From: Simmondsia chinensis
Lineage: Eukaryota > Streptophyta > Magnoliopsida > Caryophyllales > Simmondsiaceae
Assembly (NCBI GenBank): GCA_018398585.1
Contig: JAGTTD010000010.1
Coordinates: 2,931,501 to 2,995,500 of the forward strand
Reading direction: 5' to 3'
DNA length: 64,000 nt
In this document: in pieces, positions 12,201-22,085 of the stretch
Layout: each line of letters starts with the position of its first letter
How positions within the stretch are numbered: the first letter of the stretch is position 1
Position numbers and translations under genes: made by a program
Notes under the pieces: model-generated
What the model was told of the DNA's origin: nothing
Databases searched by the model: none
What the model saw: the letters and a program-made list of their open reading frames with translations, nothing else

Positions 12201-15200
12201 CTCGTAGCTCGTGAGCCTAAACGAGCCTAGATAAGCCTATCTTAATACAATTTACTAGTTTAAATATACCTAATCAGGTCTAGTTTGAGCCTAAAGAAGC
12301 CTAGATCAAGCTTAAATAAGCCTAAATAAGGCAAGTTGACTTCAAAACTTGTCAGGTTGGTTTGAGCTTAAGTAAACTAATCTGAGCCTAGGCCTTTGGC
12401 AAGTTGAGCTTGAGCTTAAGGTTGCGAGCTGTGTGCCTAACGAGCTCGGGCTTGGCTCACCCCTAAACTCAATTACTCAACCATAAAATCAGGACAAAGA
12501 AATTCATCAATCTCACCCACAAATGTTATGGAAAAGCAGTCAACATAACTCATCACGTAGCCAAGGATAGGCCATCTTACGTCTCCTAATATAACATCTT
12601 GGTTTTATTCAATTTTCATGTAGGACAAAACAATTCTTCAGAATTGATACCCACTATGTTGAACAGAAGTAGATACAAAATTCTATTATACCTGTTGTCT
12701 TCGGTAACTCCTTCATTCCTCCAAATCTTTGCAAGGGCTGCAAGCGATAGTGCACATTTTAATGTTTCCACCTAAATCCCAAAAGAAGACTGCAATTAAA
12801 CCCAAATACACTAGTACATCTGCTGGCCACTAATACTAAAAAAAGCACAGTAACAGTTAAACAACTACCGCTTCAATGAATATAAAGAAAAAAGCAAGTT
12901 CTAATAAGATTACTTTATTTTAAGTGCGTAAATGAGCCCAGCTGGTAATGAGCCCTTGGGAGTTGGCTTGTCAAAAGGCTTGAAAGGGTTGGCTTGTTTC
13001 ACGCTCAAGCCAAGTCCAACTGACTTGCTTAGCTTACCAAGTTGAGCGTGAGCCTAGTCAAGCTCAAGTTCGTAGGTTTGCGAGCTTCAATGAGCTTATC
13101 TTATTATCATAATACAACTCAAAAGCAAAAGTATGCTCAATCATGCCTAGTTTGAGCCCAAAAGAGCCTAAATCGAGCTTAAATGAGCCTAAATAAGGAA
13201 AGCTCAGTTTAAAACTCGTTGAGCTGGGTCCAAGCAATTGAGCTAAAGTCGAGCCCAAATGAGCCAATCGAGTTAAATTAGTCTAAATACGGTAAGCTTA
13301 GTTCAAAATTTACAGAGCTGAGTTCGAGCTCAGTTGACCCGAGCTAAGCCTAACCTATGATGAGTTGAGCTCGAGCTTGAAGTTTCTAAGTTTGGCGAGC
13401 TTCGAGCTAACCTTGAGTCGAGCTTCGAGCTTGACATGCTCGGGTTGAGCTCGGTTCATCATACCCCTGCTTACATTTCATCATTTAAATTCATATTGAG
13501 CATCTGTTGCGATATACTCACCAAGAAGTTTGCTGTTGTAACACTATACTCATACTTCCCGGCTCTTTTGGACCAAACAATAAGTATAGCTTGTGAGCTA
13601 GTCAGTATAGTCAGTGCAAGCGTGACCACAGACCTATTTTAGAATGAAGGAAGAAAGACAAAAGAACAGTCAATTGCAAAAGTGACAATTATGTTTCGAT
13701 TGTTAAGATTAGGATTGTAAATGAACCAAAAGTTCAACGAACGACTTGTGTTCAAAACCGATTAAAGCTTGCTCATGTTCGTTTTGGAGACTAGACAGCT
13801 ATTGAGCTAAGTTCAAGTAGACACAATAAGTTTAACAGACTAAGTTCAAACGTAGGAGTGCTCGACTCATAACGTTCATGAATAGTGTAATAAGAATTTG
13901 TTATGGACTTGACCAAGACTCTTTAAGGGCTCGTTAAAAGCTCATTAACAATGGTACTACCTTGAAAATGGTTTGATAAAGGCTTGATGATAACTTGAAT
14001 AGCCCGCCTTGATAGCAAGTTTGAACCAATAGCAAACTTGGCTCGTTTATGAGCTCACTCAACTCAATGAAGGGCTTGAATCGACTTCATAATGAGCCCG
14101 ACTTGGCTAATAAACAAGTTGAGCCAAGTATCAAATACACTACAATCTTATCCAACAAAGTTCAAAAAATTCGAAAGCTCAACCAAAGCAAGCTCAAACA
14201 AGGGGTACTAGGCTCATTTGCAATCCTAGTCAAGTCAGAAATCTGCACTTACTTGCGCTTCCATTGAGATTTGTTACTTGAAATTCCTGCCAAATGAGCA
14301 ACATTGTTTAAAACACTCTTCCCATGTAAACTCTCTAAATCACCTCCTGATGTATCCTCTTCTTTATCCTACGAGTAAAACATCATTTCAACCATCATTT
14401 GAAGCAAATTAAAGGGATGATAAACAAAAATAGATAGCTCCCCTTTGCTTCAAAATGTCCGAAATTGCATATGATCAAGTTAGGGATGTGGTAAAACAGA
14501 GAATAAACGTACTTATTCATCTTGTTAGAGCATGTAATCATTCTCGCATCTTTACTCATAAGCTTAAACTTTTGGTATTATTGGTTCCTTAACTTGGTAT
14601 TAGAATCTTCTTGACCAAGAGGTCATGAGTTCAAATCCCAACAATCCCCACTTTTAATATTAAACATAGTTTAACACAAGGTACGAGGTGAGCATGCACT
14701 ATACACGCTTCACGTTCAATGGACACTTGCGTAAGGAGATTTGTTAGAGCATAAAACCATTCATAGGTCTTCACCTTTAAGCTTAAACTTATAGGATAAT
14801 TGTTTCCTTAGCACGTCTATTAACAAGAAAACAAAATGAATTTCCAAAATTCGCACCGGAAGGTTAGGCATTTGCAACTGCTATAAAACCAGAGAGATTA
14901 CAGGGTGATTTGAACGCTAACTATCTCCATTTTTCTATGAGTATCACAACGACAATTTCGCAGCACTAGGAGATGGAAACCGATAAACTGACCACAACAA
15001 TCATACACAACGACAACCGCAAAGTACAAATCACATAAAACAAACTCAAATAACACAAATTGCTCGATAAAACACGAAATTCAACAGCTAAACCAAACCA
15101 AAATGGATTTAAATTCAGCAACTAAGTGAAAAATAAATGATTTTCAATCCAAATCAAACCAGACAAACAGATCTAACGCATTCATTCTTTCAACAAAAGA

Positions 15201-15260
15201 AATGCAACGGAGAGAGAGGAAGAACGAACGAACCTGATCCTTGATTTTACGATACTCCAT
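6247..15260 (-). CDS. CMP-sialic acid transporter 1-like nucleotide-sugar transporter (14 exons)
   Basis: Exons in coding order: 15260-15234, 14368-14253, 13633-13522, 12771-12692, 12056-11981, 11884-11784, 10939-10868, 10598-10550, 10462-10421, 9645-9524, 9437-9378, 8094-8046, 7257-7163 and 6298-6247. All fourteen join in frame at GT-AG sites and give 350 residues from MEYRKIKDQ to a TAG stop. The sequence follows Arabidopsis At5g41760 (about 340 residues) nearly throughout, with landmarks LTSSQAILIVWSKRAGKYE, YPIPAALYLIKNLLQ, DAPGYQILKNFNIISTGVL, GFAGVYTEAIIKKRPQRN and FHLSLAFFLG. Many hydrophobic helices predict a Golgi or ER nucleotide-sugar antiporter of the drug/metabolite transporter superfamily. 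Plants have no clear sialic acid pathway, so the true substrate may be another CMP- or UDP-sugar, for example CMP-Kdo; that is inference. The introns carry many repeats but no exon is interrupted. Confidence 0.95.
6470..6750 (-). mobile_element. Degenerate TRIM (72-bp-LTR family)
   Basis: The left part tatcaaggaagcgattattc and the right part gctaagaaaccaattatctc resemble the two terminal repeats of the family best seen at 47653-47945. Between them are ctttcacgcaaatgtttatt and acctcttggtcaacaagg, matching its internal region. No target duplication remains. It lies in the last intron of the transporter gene. Confidence 0.45.
6930..7090. repeat. AT-rich foldback segment in transporter intron
   Basis: Complementary blocks gagaaactaaagtacatatt / cgtttccaagatatag and tttttcttatttgtg / aaaataagaaaaaatcg suggest an old foldback element. 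A similar arrangement occurs at 9030-9235, where catgtttggttgc faces accaagtgggcc. Confidence 0.35.
7396..7533 (-). mobile_element. Au/TS-like SINE with 17-bp target duplications
   Basis: Reverse-oriented element from caacaacaataacaacaaac through cccagtgccttaaaggctcc, gatgtacgcagctttactcc and gaggctgctctaaggactcc. It is flanked by atatccacaaactcata (7379-7395) and atatccacaacctcata (7534-7550), one mismatch in 17. It lies in an intron of the transporter gene. Confidence 0.9.
9030..9235. repeat. Foldback element (gtttggttgc / accaagtgggcc)
   Basis: An AT-rich segment in the intron between transporter exons 11 and 12. The left part gtttggttgcacttttcg and cagaaactaaagaccat have inverted counterparts gttttaggtttttaaaaaac and ccaagtgggccc on the right, with gaaaacaaaaaacaaaa at the centre. 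It is probably a decayed hAT-type MITE. Confidence 0.4.
11148..11513. repeat. GAGCTCG-word repeat copy 2
   Basis: Runs from aggggtatatgagtttagtc to gcttggcgcatttacaccct, so the ends are inverted copies of each other (ggggt.tatgag / cattta.accc). The interior consists of words such as ttaggctcatt and aagctcgag. It is immediately followed by a diverged direct duplication of about 60 bases: ctcacaaataactataaact recurs as ctcacaaacaactatacact. Confidence 0.6.
12144..12474. repeat. GAGCTCG-word repeat copy 3
   Basis: Begins gtggcgtacatgagagcctg and ends cttggctcacccctaaac. The inside has cgagcctaaac and taaataagcct words. It sits in the intron between transporter exons 4 and 5. Confidence 0.6.
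12925..13470. repeat. GAGCTCG-word repeat copy 4
   Basis: Begins gtgcgtaaatgagcccagc and ends gctcggttcatcatacccct, with about 500 bases of gagcttaaatgagcc, aaactcgttgagc and related words. It lies directly next to transporter exon 3. The ORFs in it are artefacts of the word structure. Confidence 0.6.
13708..14227. repeat. GAGCTCG-word repeat variant, copy 5
   Basis: Starts ggattgtaaatgaacc and ends ggctcatttgcaatcc, an inverted pair of about 16 bases. The interior uses a different dialect (ttcatgaatag, cttgttaaaagctcatt), shared with copies near 26275, 39455, 41038 and 54060. This defines a subfamily. Confidence 0.6.
14523..14813 (+). mobile_element. TRIM element with 72-bp LTRs (copy A)
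   Basis: Two terminal direct repeats, 14523-14594 and 14742-14813, both start tgttagagcat and end near ccttaact/ccttagca. Right after the first is TGGTATTAGAATC (14595-14607), a slightly mutated primer-binding site for initiator tRNA-Met (family form TGGTATCAGAGC). A purine-rich gtaaggagat precedes the second LTR. Flanks catct (14518-14522) and cgtct (14814-14818) are a 5-bp duplication with one change. There is no coding capacity, as expected of a TRIM. It lies in transporter intron 1. Confidence 0.82.
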
Positions 15261-15530
15261 CGAAAAACACTAAGATCCGGATGTTTCAGCTTAATATGAG
15301 CGTGAAATCGGAGTGATCCTTGGCGTTCAGTGAAGTGTATGTGACAGTTTGCACAAGAAGCAATGTGATTGCTGCTGTAGCTCGCGATCTGAATCCTTAG
15401 CGCCAGCAAAGACACAGTAATGGCGGTTATTGGCCCAGATGAACTAAAGATCTGCCGATCCTTTGTTGTGGTATCCATATGGAAAAGCCCATGTTTAAGC
15501 CCAATTGGTCCAATCGGAACAATCAACATT
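15261..15530 (-). promoter_or_regulatory. 5' leader and promoter region of the transporter gene
   Basis: The ATG at 15260-15258 is preceded on the minus strand by about 270 bases that are less AT-rich than the flanking repeats, then by repeats from 15660. The first intron begins only 27 bases into the coding region. No TATA box or start site can be fixed by eye. An ORF on the minus strand here (15529-15182) overlaps the first exon in another frame and is not considered a gene. Confidence 0.35.
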
Positions 15531-15679
15531 GGGCTTGAACTCTAAAGCGAGCCCAAATTGTGCTAAAGGCCTGGGCCCTGGGAGAACTTGTAATTTGGGC
15601 CGAAGATTGTGGAAAAAGCCTATTGCTCTGTTGATGAAAAATCTTTTCTATTTTAATTTATTTTAGAGTTATTAATGCT

Positions 15680-16030
15680 AAAGGTCCCTGTACTTAATCC
15701 ATTATGTCAATTTAGTCCTTACACTTTTAGTTGTGTCAATTTAGTCCCTCTATAACTGGAATTGTGTCGATTTAGTTTTTAGAATAAAATTTATGTTAAT
15801 TTATTAACGAAATTTTTAATGGTTCAACCTTAGATTGGGTTAAATTAAGTAAATGGATGAATTTATAGTGGGTTAGCATCTAACGTAATTATTTTATTAA
15901 AAATTATGTCAATAAATTAACTTAAATTTAACCAAAGGACTAAATTAACATATTATAAATTGCAAAGGGATTAAATTGACACAATTAAAAGTACAAGGAT
16001 CAAATTAATACAATAAGAAAAGTATTCAAA
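15680..16030. repeat. Foldback MITE-like element (aattgtgtcaattta family)
   Basis: The left arm contains ccattatgtcaatttagtcc and ttttagttgtgtcaattta. The right arm contains the inverted forms taaattgacacaattaaaag and ggatcaaattaatacaat. The arms pair over about 65 bases around an AT-rich centre with atttatgttaatttattaac and its mirror. Position 1-90 holds the right half of another copy. Confidence 0.7.
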
Positions 16031-16059
16031 CTTTTGGTGAAACTCGAGGATCAGCTAGT

Positions 16060-16451
16060 AAACATTTAGCTTGGGTGGGTTCTGCTTGAAGCTCAGCAAG
16101 ATTTGAAAAAAAAATCAAAGTCAAGGTCATATCGTCATAGGTTCATGCTTATTTTGGCTTTGTCGAGCTTGAACCCAACTTGGCGAGCTTTATGCTAAAT
16201 TAACCTTACTTACACCTATTTAAGTTTGTTCTCGACTCGTTTGTGCTAACTTAAGCTTGAATTCTGGTTGATTGAGTATATTTAGGATATTAAAGTATAT
16301 TAAAATGGGTTCTTTTAGCCAGAAAGGCTCAAGAGCTCGATGCTTCACAAAGTTTAGGCTTGACTTAAGCTTGAAATCAATCAAGACTTTCAAGCTCTAT
16401 GAGAAGCTTGCTTGTGAGCGCTTGCTAGCCGACTAGCTCGTTACACCCGTA
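16060..16451. repeat. GAGCTCG-word repeat copy 6
   Basis: Words such as gagctttatgc, cttgtgagcgcttgc and aagctcgatgc dominate. The right end is gactagctcgttacacccgt, while the left end near gcttgggtgggttct is eroded. It lies between the foldback element at 15680 and the deleted Copia element. Confidence 0.5.
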
Positions 16452-16750
16452 GTTGGGTTGACTATGATTATTCCCTAAACGTGTAAGTCGTGATCGTGTT
16501 AGGACCCAAAAATCACACCCCCCAGAACCCTAAATCGAGTTAGCAAAGCACACAGTGGTGGAATGGTAGAAAAATAGGAGATGGGCATGGAGGATAACAC
16601 AACAATTGCACTATATATAAAAAAGATTACATAAGATGTCTCTGTTAAACTATATTGTATAGGTCTCAATATTGTATGTATTGAGCCCATTGGGCCTGCT
16701 CTATGTATCTTGCATAGCCCATTCATTATTCTATAAATATACGAGAGGGC

Positions 16751-17040
16751 CCCTCCCTCGCCCCGCCGCAGGACCGGCCGCCGCTCTCCTGTACAGGTCC
16801 GGCAGCCGCTCTCCCGTGCCGTGCCGTGCCGCTGCCGTCACTCTCCCGTTTGCACGCCCACCCCTCCCCTGCTCATGGCACTCTCCTCCCTTCTCCCGCT
16901 CGCGCTGCGCCTCCGCCCGCCGTGTTAACCCTAGCCGCCGCTTGTGCGCCGTCCCTATTTTCCGGCGACTTCCGTGTCCGGCCATAGAAAAGATCTATTT
17001 TTTGATCGTGCATCCTTCCTTCTCGCATTTTCGGCATTAT
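16751..17040 (+). other. GC-rich segment inside the deleted Copia element
   Basis: This stretch is strikingly GC-rich (ccccgccgcaggaccggcc, ccgccgcttgtgcgccgtcc) in an AT-rich window. It begins exactly where the 5' LTR stops matching the 3' LTR. It contains a tandem gtgcc repeat (cgtgccgtgccgtgccgc) and ends in ccggcgacttccgtgtccgg. Both strands have ORFs, none recognisable. It could be a captured host gene 5' end or foreign filler at the deletion joint. Confidence 0.55.
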
Positions 17041-17071
17041 TCGGAAGAGGACTTGCGGTATCAGCGTAATT

Positions 17072-17809
17072 ATGCTCAACCCAATGATTGGTTCTATTTC
17101 ACAACCCGGGCTACCTTTCTTCGGTGCTCCAATTTATGGTGAGCATATGTTATATCCACCACTTTTTCATCCTGCAATTAATACTTATGCCACTGGATCT
17201 AATTTCTCTTCAGGATTTGCGTGCTCCACGATCATCGCATTGGATGGCTATTAAGCGCATCCTTAGCTATATCAAGGGCACTATTGATCATGGTTTGACT
17301 CTCTCCCCGACACGTTTGGACCAACTTGTGGCTTAGTCGGATGCTGATTGGGCTGGTTGCCTAGACACCCGCCGTTCTACTTCAGATTTCTGTGTTTTCT
17401 TTGGAAGCAACATTATCTCATGGTCCTCTAAGCGTCAGCCCACCGTCTCTGGTTCAAGTGCCGAGGCCGAGTACCGTGCGGTTTCCAATGTCGTGGCCGA
17501 ATGTTGTTGGCTCCGGTCTCTCCTCAGTGAGCTAAGTATTCTTCTACCACGAGCTACTTTGGTTTATTGTGACAATGTTTCTGCCATGTACATGTCTACC
17601 AATCCTGTTCAGCATATTCGCACTAAACATATCGAGATTGACATCCATTTTGTTCGCGAGCGCGTTCAATTGGTTTTGTTCAAGTCCTTCATATTCCTTC
17701 CTCACAGCAAATTGCCAATATTTTCATGAAGAATCTTCCGCGTGCTCTTTTTCTTTTATTTAGATCCAAACTTCGTATTTGCTTACCTCCTGCTTCGGTT
17801 GAGGGGGGA
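17072..17809 (+). pseudogene. Copia gag/pol remnant: possible gag start fused to the RNase H end
   Basis: From 17072 an ATG opens MLNPMIGSISQPGLPFFGAP, possibly the gag start. At about 17216 the frame changes to Copia-type RNase H sequence: APRSSHWMAIKRILSYIKGT, then a stop at 17335 inside what should be SDADWAGC, then [12 protein letters not shown] (catalytic Glu region), [14 protein letters not shown] and [15 protein letters not shown]. Protease, integrase and reverse transcriptase are absent. The remnant runs into the polypurine tract before the 3' LTR. It cannot encode a working polyprotein. Confidence 0.85.
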
Positions 17810-18002
17810 TGTTAGACTATATTGTATAGGTCTCAATATTATATGTATTGAGCCCATTGGGCCTGCTCTATGTATCTTGTATAGCCCATTCATTATTTTA
17901 TAAATATACGAGAGGACCACTGCTCTAAGTGTGCTTCTCATTCTTTCAGTCTCAAATATCAACCCTACCAAACATGCACAACCCCTGGTACTTACATATA
18001 GT

Positions 18003-18142
18003 ACAACAACAACAACAACAACAATCTCAGTGTCTCAAGGGCTCTCGCAAAAGTGGGGTCTGGAGTGGTAAATGGACACAGCCTTCCCCCTTCAGGGTAT
18101 AACCTGAAGAGAGTCAGTTTCCGAGGACCCCCAACTTGAGAG
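18003..18142 (-). mobile_element. Au/TS-like SINE with 9-bp target duplications
   Basis: Reverse copy starting acaacaacaacaacaacaac, then ctcagtgtctcaagggctct, agccttcccccttcagggt, gagagtcagtttccgagg and acccccaacttgag. Flanked by acatatagt at 17994-18002 and 18143-18151. Confidence 0.87.
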
Positions 18143-18799
18143 ACATATAGTCATCGCATCATGGCAACATGCGAGTAATAGGGTACCAATGCATAAGAGT
18201 AGGGCATAGCATAAAGTAAATAATACGAAGCATAATGCTCTAGAGGAAGACTTCAAGGCAATACCATGCACTATAAGGCAAAGCAAAATAAGCAAGTAAA
18301 CAGATAGTCACATTGTAAAATCTAGTGCGTTATATGCCTAAACTTGATTTGTTAATCCTTTACTCTCTCTCTGTACATATGATCTGATACAACCAGGTCG
18401 TATAATACACAAATAACATGAAAAAAAAATATATAACAACATAAATAATATATGTTTACATAAATTAAAAATTAACATCCGAATATAGATTAGTTATAGA
18501 AACAAAAATACAATACAACTTTATTTAATCAAATCATACTCAACAAGTCAAAATTAACAACAACAATATAAAATAAATTAAAATAAAAGAGTTTTAAAAA
18601 GATATATCTTTGGATTGAGGCACGTGATAACGCTATCTTTGAAAGGAAACGCCCCTCCTTCACAAGTATTGATGTTAAGCTTGAATGCATTCCTTTCCCA
18701 TAATTCAACAATCAATCGGACCTCTATCAATACGGTAAAGAAAGAGCCTCGAATTACAACTCCCGAACTCACAATTTTTTTCAAAAAAACGTAGGGGAA

Positions 18800-19345
18800 A
18801 TTAAAGAGTTATTTACATTTTAGTACTCAGACGTTTCTAAAAATAATTAAAAGAACTCTGACCTTGTTGAATTATTAAAAAGGTCTCTAAGTTCTTGTCA
18901 TATTGATAAAAAGGTCCCTAAATTTTTATCGCATCAATAAAAAGGCTTCTCTTTGACGTGATGATGTCATTTTTAGTCGACAGAGCTGATGTGACAACGG
19001 TATTTTTATTAATACTATAGTAAAATGATAAAAATACTATTTAATAACCATATTTTGAAACAAATTAAATAAAAATAGATAACTTCTACATAACACAATA
19101 TTGTAGTGCTTATAAAGTAATAATAAGGGAATTGAAGTGTATTTTAGGGTATTTTATTATAGTATGAATAAAAAGCAATTGTCAAATTAGCTTTGTCAAT
19201 AGAAAATGACGTCATCATACTTGAGAGGGGCCTTTTTTATTAATACAATAAAAACTTAGGGACTTTTTTAATAATTTAAAAAGGTTATGATCCTTTTTAT
19301 TATTTTCAAAAATATCAGAGTACTAAAATATAAATAATCCAAATT
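18800..19345. repeat. Long-arm foldback element, copy 1 (about 540 bp)
   Basis: The left end gttatttacattttagtac and right end gtactaaaatataaataatc are inverted copies. The arms pair for well over 100 bases, including attattaaaaaggtc / gggacttttttaataattt. The centre carries tgatgatgtcatttttagtc and its mirror atagaaaatgacgtcatcat. Two more copies lie at 37145-37705 and 54905-55450. No coding sequence. Confidence 0.8.
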
Positions 19346-19689
19346 AAAAAGAGTAAAATATATATTTTCTTATATATTATATATGCATTTCTCATCATTC
19401 TTTTATAATGGGTGAAAAATATATGCTCAATAGAATTTCCATCCAACAATTAGATATAATCAAAAGTAATTATTGATCTTATTTGCCCAATGAATGTTGG
19501 GCATTTAATATATTCAATAAAATAATAGTAAAAATAAATAATTTTTTCCAACATTCCACATGTAAACACAACAGTTGCCAACAATAGCTTGATAATGATG
19601 TTTTTGTTAAGTGCGGAGACTGTTGGTCTTCCGGTAACTGTCATAATTATGATCAGAGTTATTAAAGCTTGTGTTAATGGCATAACTCT

Positions 19690-19818
19690 CAGGTTGTGGG
19701 CCCTCGGAAACAGTCTCTTTTCAGCTTCATACCCTGAAGGGGGAAGGCTACGTACATCAACTCTCCCAGACCCCGCATTTGCGGGAGCCCTTGAGACATT
19801 GGGTTTGTTGTTGTTGTT
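19690..19818 (+). mobile_element. Au/TS-like SINE with 17-bp target duplications
   Basis: Reads caggttgtgggccctcggaa, acagtctcttttcagcttca, taccctgaagggggaaggct, acgtacatcaactctcccag, accccgcatttgcgggagcc, cttgagacattggg and (ttg)n. Exact 17-bp flanks gttaatggcataactct lie at 19673-19689 and 19819-19835. This is the best-kept member of the family in the window. Confidence 0.93.
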
Positions 19819-20002
19819 GTTAATGGCATAACTCTTGAGCTTGCAACAGTTACATTTATAAGATGCTCTATTTATTGGTATTTGGCTGGTGTTGTAAAGT
19901 GAGCAAGAGTGAGAAAAATCATTGTCATCCTCATTTTAAATAGTGAATATTGTTGCCCTCTCTCCGTGGATATAGGCTTCGGCTAAACCATATAAATTTC
20001 GA

Positions 20003-20199
20003 TGTTCAATAATTCTCCCAATCCCTTTCGACTTATATTTACTATTTTTGATTTATAGTTTGATAATTCGTGGGTGGTCCTAATAGTTTTCTCAAGTTAC
20101 AATATTCAACAATTCTCCCAATCCCTTTCAACTTATATTTACTATTTTCGATTTATAGTTCGATAATTCGTGGGTGGTCATAACAATTTTCCAAAGTTG
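20003..20199 (+). repeat. Two tandem copies of a 100-bp unit
   Basis: The phrase aattctcccaatccctttc occurs at 20011 and again at 20111, followed both times by acttatatttactattttcg-type sequence and ataattcgtgggtggtc. The period is 100 bases with a few substitutions. The duplication ends just before the LTR-like sequence at 20217. Confidence 0.8.
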
Positions 20200-20216
20200 A
20201 CTAGGATATTAAGAAG

Positions 20217-20640
20217 TGTTAGGATATGTTTCAAATTCCTTGGATTTATGGAAAAGGCAGCAAGCAAGCCAATCTATCGGGAAAGTACGCAGAAGCATGA
20301 CGCATCCAGGAAGGGCCCCGATCGATCGGCAGATACCGATCGATCGAGACTCCAAAACACGGAACCCTTGTTCCCCTAGTATAAATATAACGTGATATTT
20401 ACGTTTTAGGTATCCAAAGCAAAGACAGCAGCCGTCAATTGAGAGAGAGAGGAAGTGTCCCTGTAATTTGTCCATAGATCTGGTTCAGAGAAAGTGTCTT
20501 TGTAATTCTTCCGTTATTTCCGATCAATAAAGATTCTCCATCTCCGCCCATGATTTTTCCCTTCTCGATTGAAGAAGGGTTTTCTACGTAAATCATTATC
20601 TCATTTATTTATTCTCTTTTATCATGTTATTTACTTATCT
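20217..20640 (+). repeat. Possible solo LTR
   Basis: Begins TGTTAGGATATG, has a TATA-like tataaatataa near 20380, then a short leader and a polyadenylation signal atcaataaagattc near 20523, the order expected of a Copia LTR (U3-R-U5). No second LTR, primer site or clean CA end with a matching 5-bp repeat was found, so the right end is approximate. Confidence 0.4.
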
Positions 20641-21059
20641 TGTATGTTATATTATTTAAATCGAATCCTGTTCATGGGGTGTTAAGTTCCGCATTAGAAA
20701 GATATTACTTCCTTTATAAATTGATATATAACATATCAAATTTGTCTAGATTCTTAACAAATTAGTATCATAGAATATTAAATTTATTCAAGATTTCTCC
20801 TACAAGATGAAACCAAAAATGGTGCAGCAAAATAACAAAATGGGTTCGATGAAAAGATAAAAGTTTGAAATGAAATGATTGGCACCGCGTAGTCACAGCT
20901 AATGCAAAGCCATGTGCTGCAGAATGATGCAATATATGACAAAATCTTACCTGTTTCGAACCTTCTTCTTTCTTATCGGAAAAATAAGAGAACGAGTAAT
21001 TATAACTTATTTAAAAAGTTGAATATCGATGTAGATTATTGTCCTGCCGTAAGGTTTGT

Positions 21060-21280
21060 CACTACTCTAAAGTCGTTTATGCCACGCAAAGGTACTATTG
21101 AGACTCTACATGTAAGCCTAATAAGAGTTGAGAGAGTGAAGAAATCAATTTATAAAGCTAGTGAGTTACTCCATGCAAATTGATTTTAGAATGGAACTCC
21201 ACTTAGGCTTATATGTGGATCTTATATGTGTCAACTTCATGGGTTGGGCCTAAAGGCCCGTTGAAGTTTAACAGGTACAA
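21060..21280 (+). repeat. LTR-like fragment of TRIM family 2
   Basis: Phrases tgagagagtgaagaaatcaa, gagttactccatgcaaattg and gaatggaactccacttaggc match, in the same order, the LTR-like sequences at 23920-24085, 46850-46985 and 48650-48810. It is probably an isolated terminal repeat. The 600 bases after it are AT-rich and without a recognisable gene. Confidence 0.45.
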
Positions 21281-21912
21281 ACGGGATCAAATAACACTCC
21301 AACCCCCGGGGTTACACGATGCACACCATTTTAGTGTACTTTAGAATAGTGGACTAAAATATGCCCATTATGCTCAGTTTTAAGTCTTGACGGAAGACGT
21401 GACTTGGAGTCAAAGAGGAATGGATAAGAGAGTTGGCGAGAGATTCAATGTCATAATTCAATATGGGTCTAATTCGATAGGGTCTAATTCAATGTTTATA
21501 ATGGCAAAAAAGTGTAACAAACGGTCATATAAAAATATATATGGTCATCTAAGTGAATATGGTTTCATAAAATATTTTATACAGGACAAGTTTCTTATAC
21601 TAAAATTGAAACATATATAATACTTATTATCACCAATTTATTAAGAATCCTTGATAAATATTGGTTATATTATGTCATCAATTTGTTTTCACTAAATATT
21701 TAGAATCAATATAGAAGAAATAATAACGTATGTATAAAATGCTATAAGAGCATATGTACATGAATACCATAAATGACCTATGTATTAATATTATAATATA
21801 AAGTAGATCATTTGATATGTGTTTGAACTGGTCTAGGCATCTCAATTAGCAAAAGAGGGTCACCAGACCATTAAAACCTTGGAATCGACCTTGTCGCACT
21901 ATCAGATACTTT

Positions 21913-22085
21913 AAAGCCTATTTGGTATCTTTTTTATTTATAATTTTTAATTTTTTGAAAAATTAAAAACTTAAGTTTTAAAAACATAATTTTCATTCAA
22001 ATTGGGAAAGAATTGAAAAGAAAATCATAAACTAGAAAAAATCGTATCAAAAAGTACAAACATAAAACAATATCAAACATGGCAC
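21913..22085. repeat. AT-rich foldback segment
   Basis: gcctatttggtatctttttt on the left faces cgtatcaaaaagtac and atatcaaacatggc on the right, with ttttgaaaaattaaaaactt at the centre. It is probably an old hAT-type MITE. Beyond it, to 22750, the sequence is AT-rich with no gene seen. Confidence 0.4.

Larger units (their letters stand above)
16643..17948 (+). mobile_element. Internally deleted Ty1/Copia retrotransposon with 5-bp target duplications
   Basis: The 3' LTR (17810-17948) starts tgttagactatattg and ends attctttca. The 5' LTR starts at 16643 with tgttaaactatattg and matches for about 108 bases, then is replaced by GC-rich sequence. Perfect gtctc duplications flank the unit at 16638-16642 and 17949-17953. 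A polypurine tract gttgaggggggat sits directly before the 3' LTR. Between the LTRs are only a GC-rich block, a possible gag start and the RNase H end, so the copy is non-autonomous. Confidence 0.88.

Noticed and set aside
12925..13470. ORFs in GAGCTCG-word repeats here and in the other copies
   Set aside because: They arise from repeated words and shift between copies; no conserved protein.
16731..17142. Overlapping ORFs on both strands in the GC-rich block
   Set aside because: High GC lowers stop frequency on both strands; none shows a known domain, and the block lies inside a deleted Copia element.
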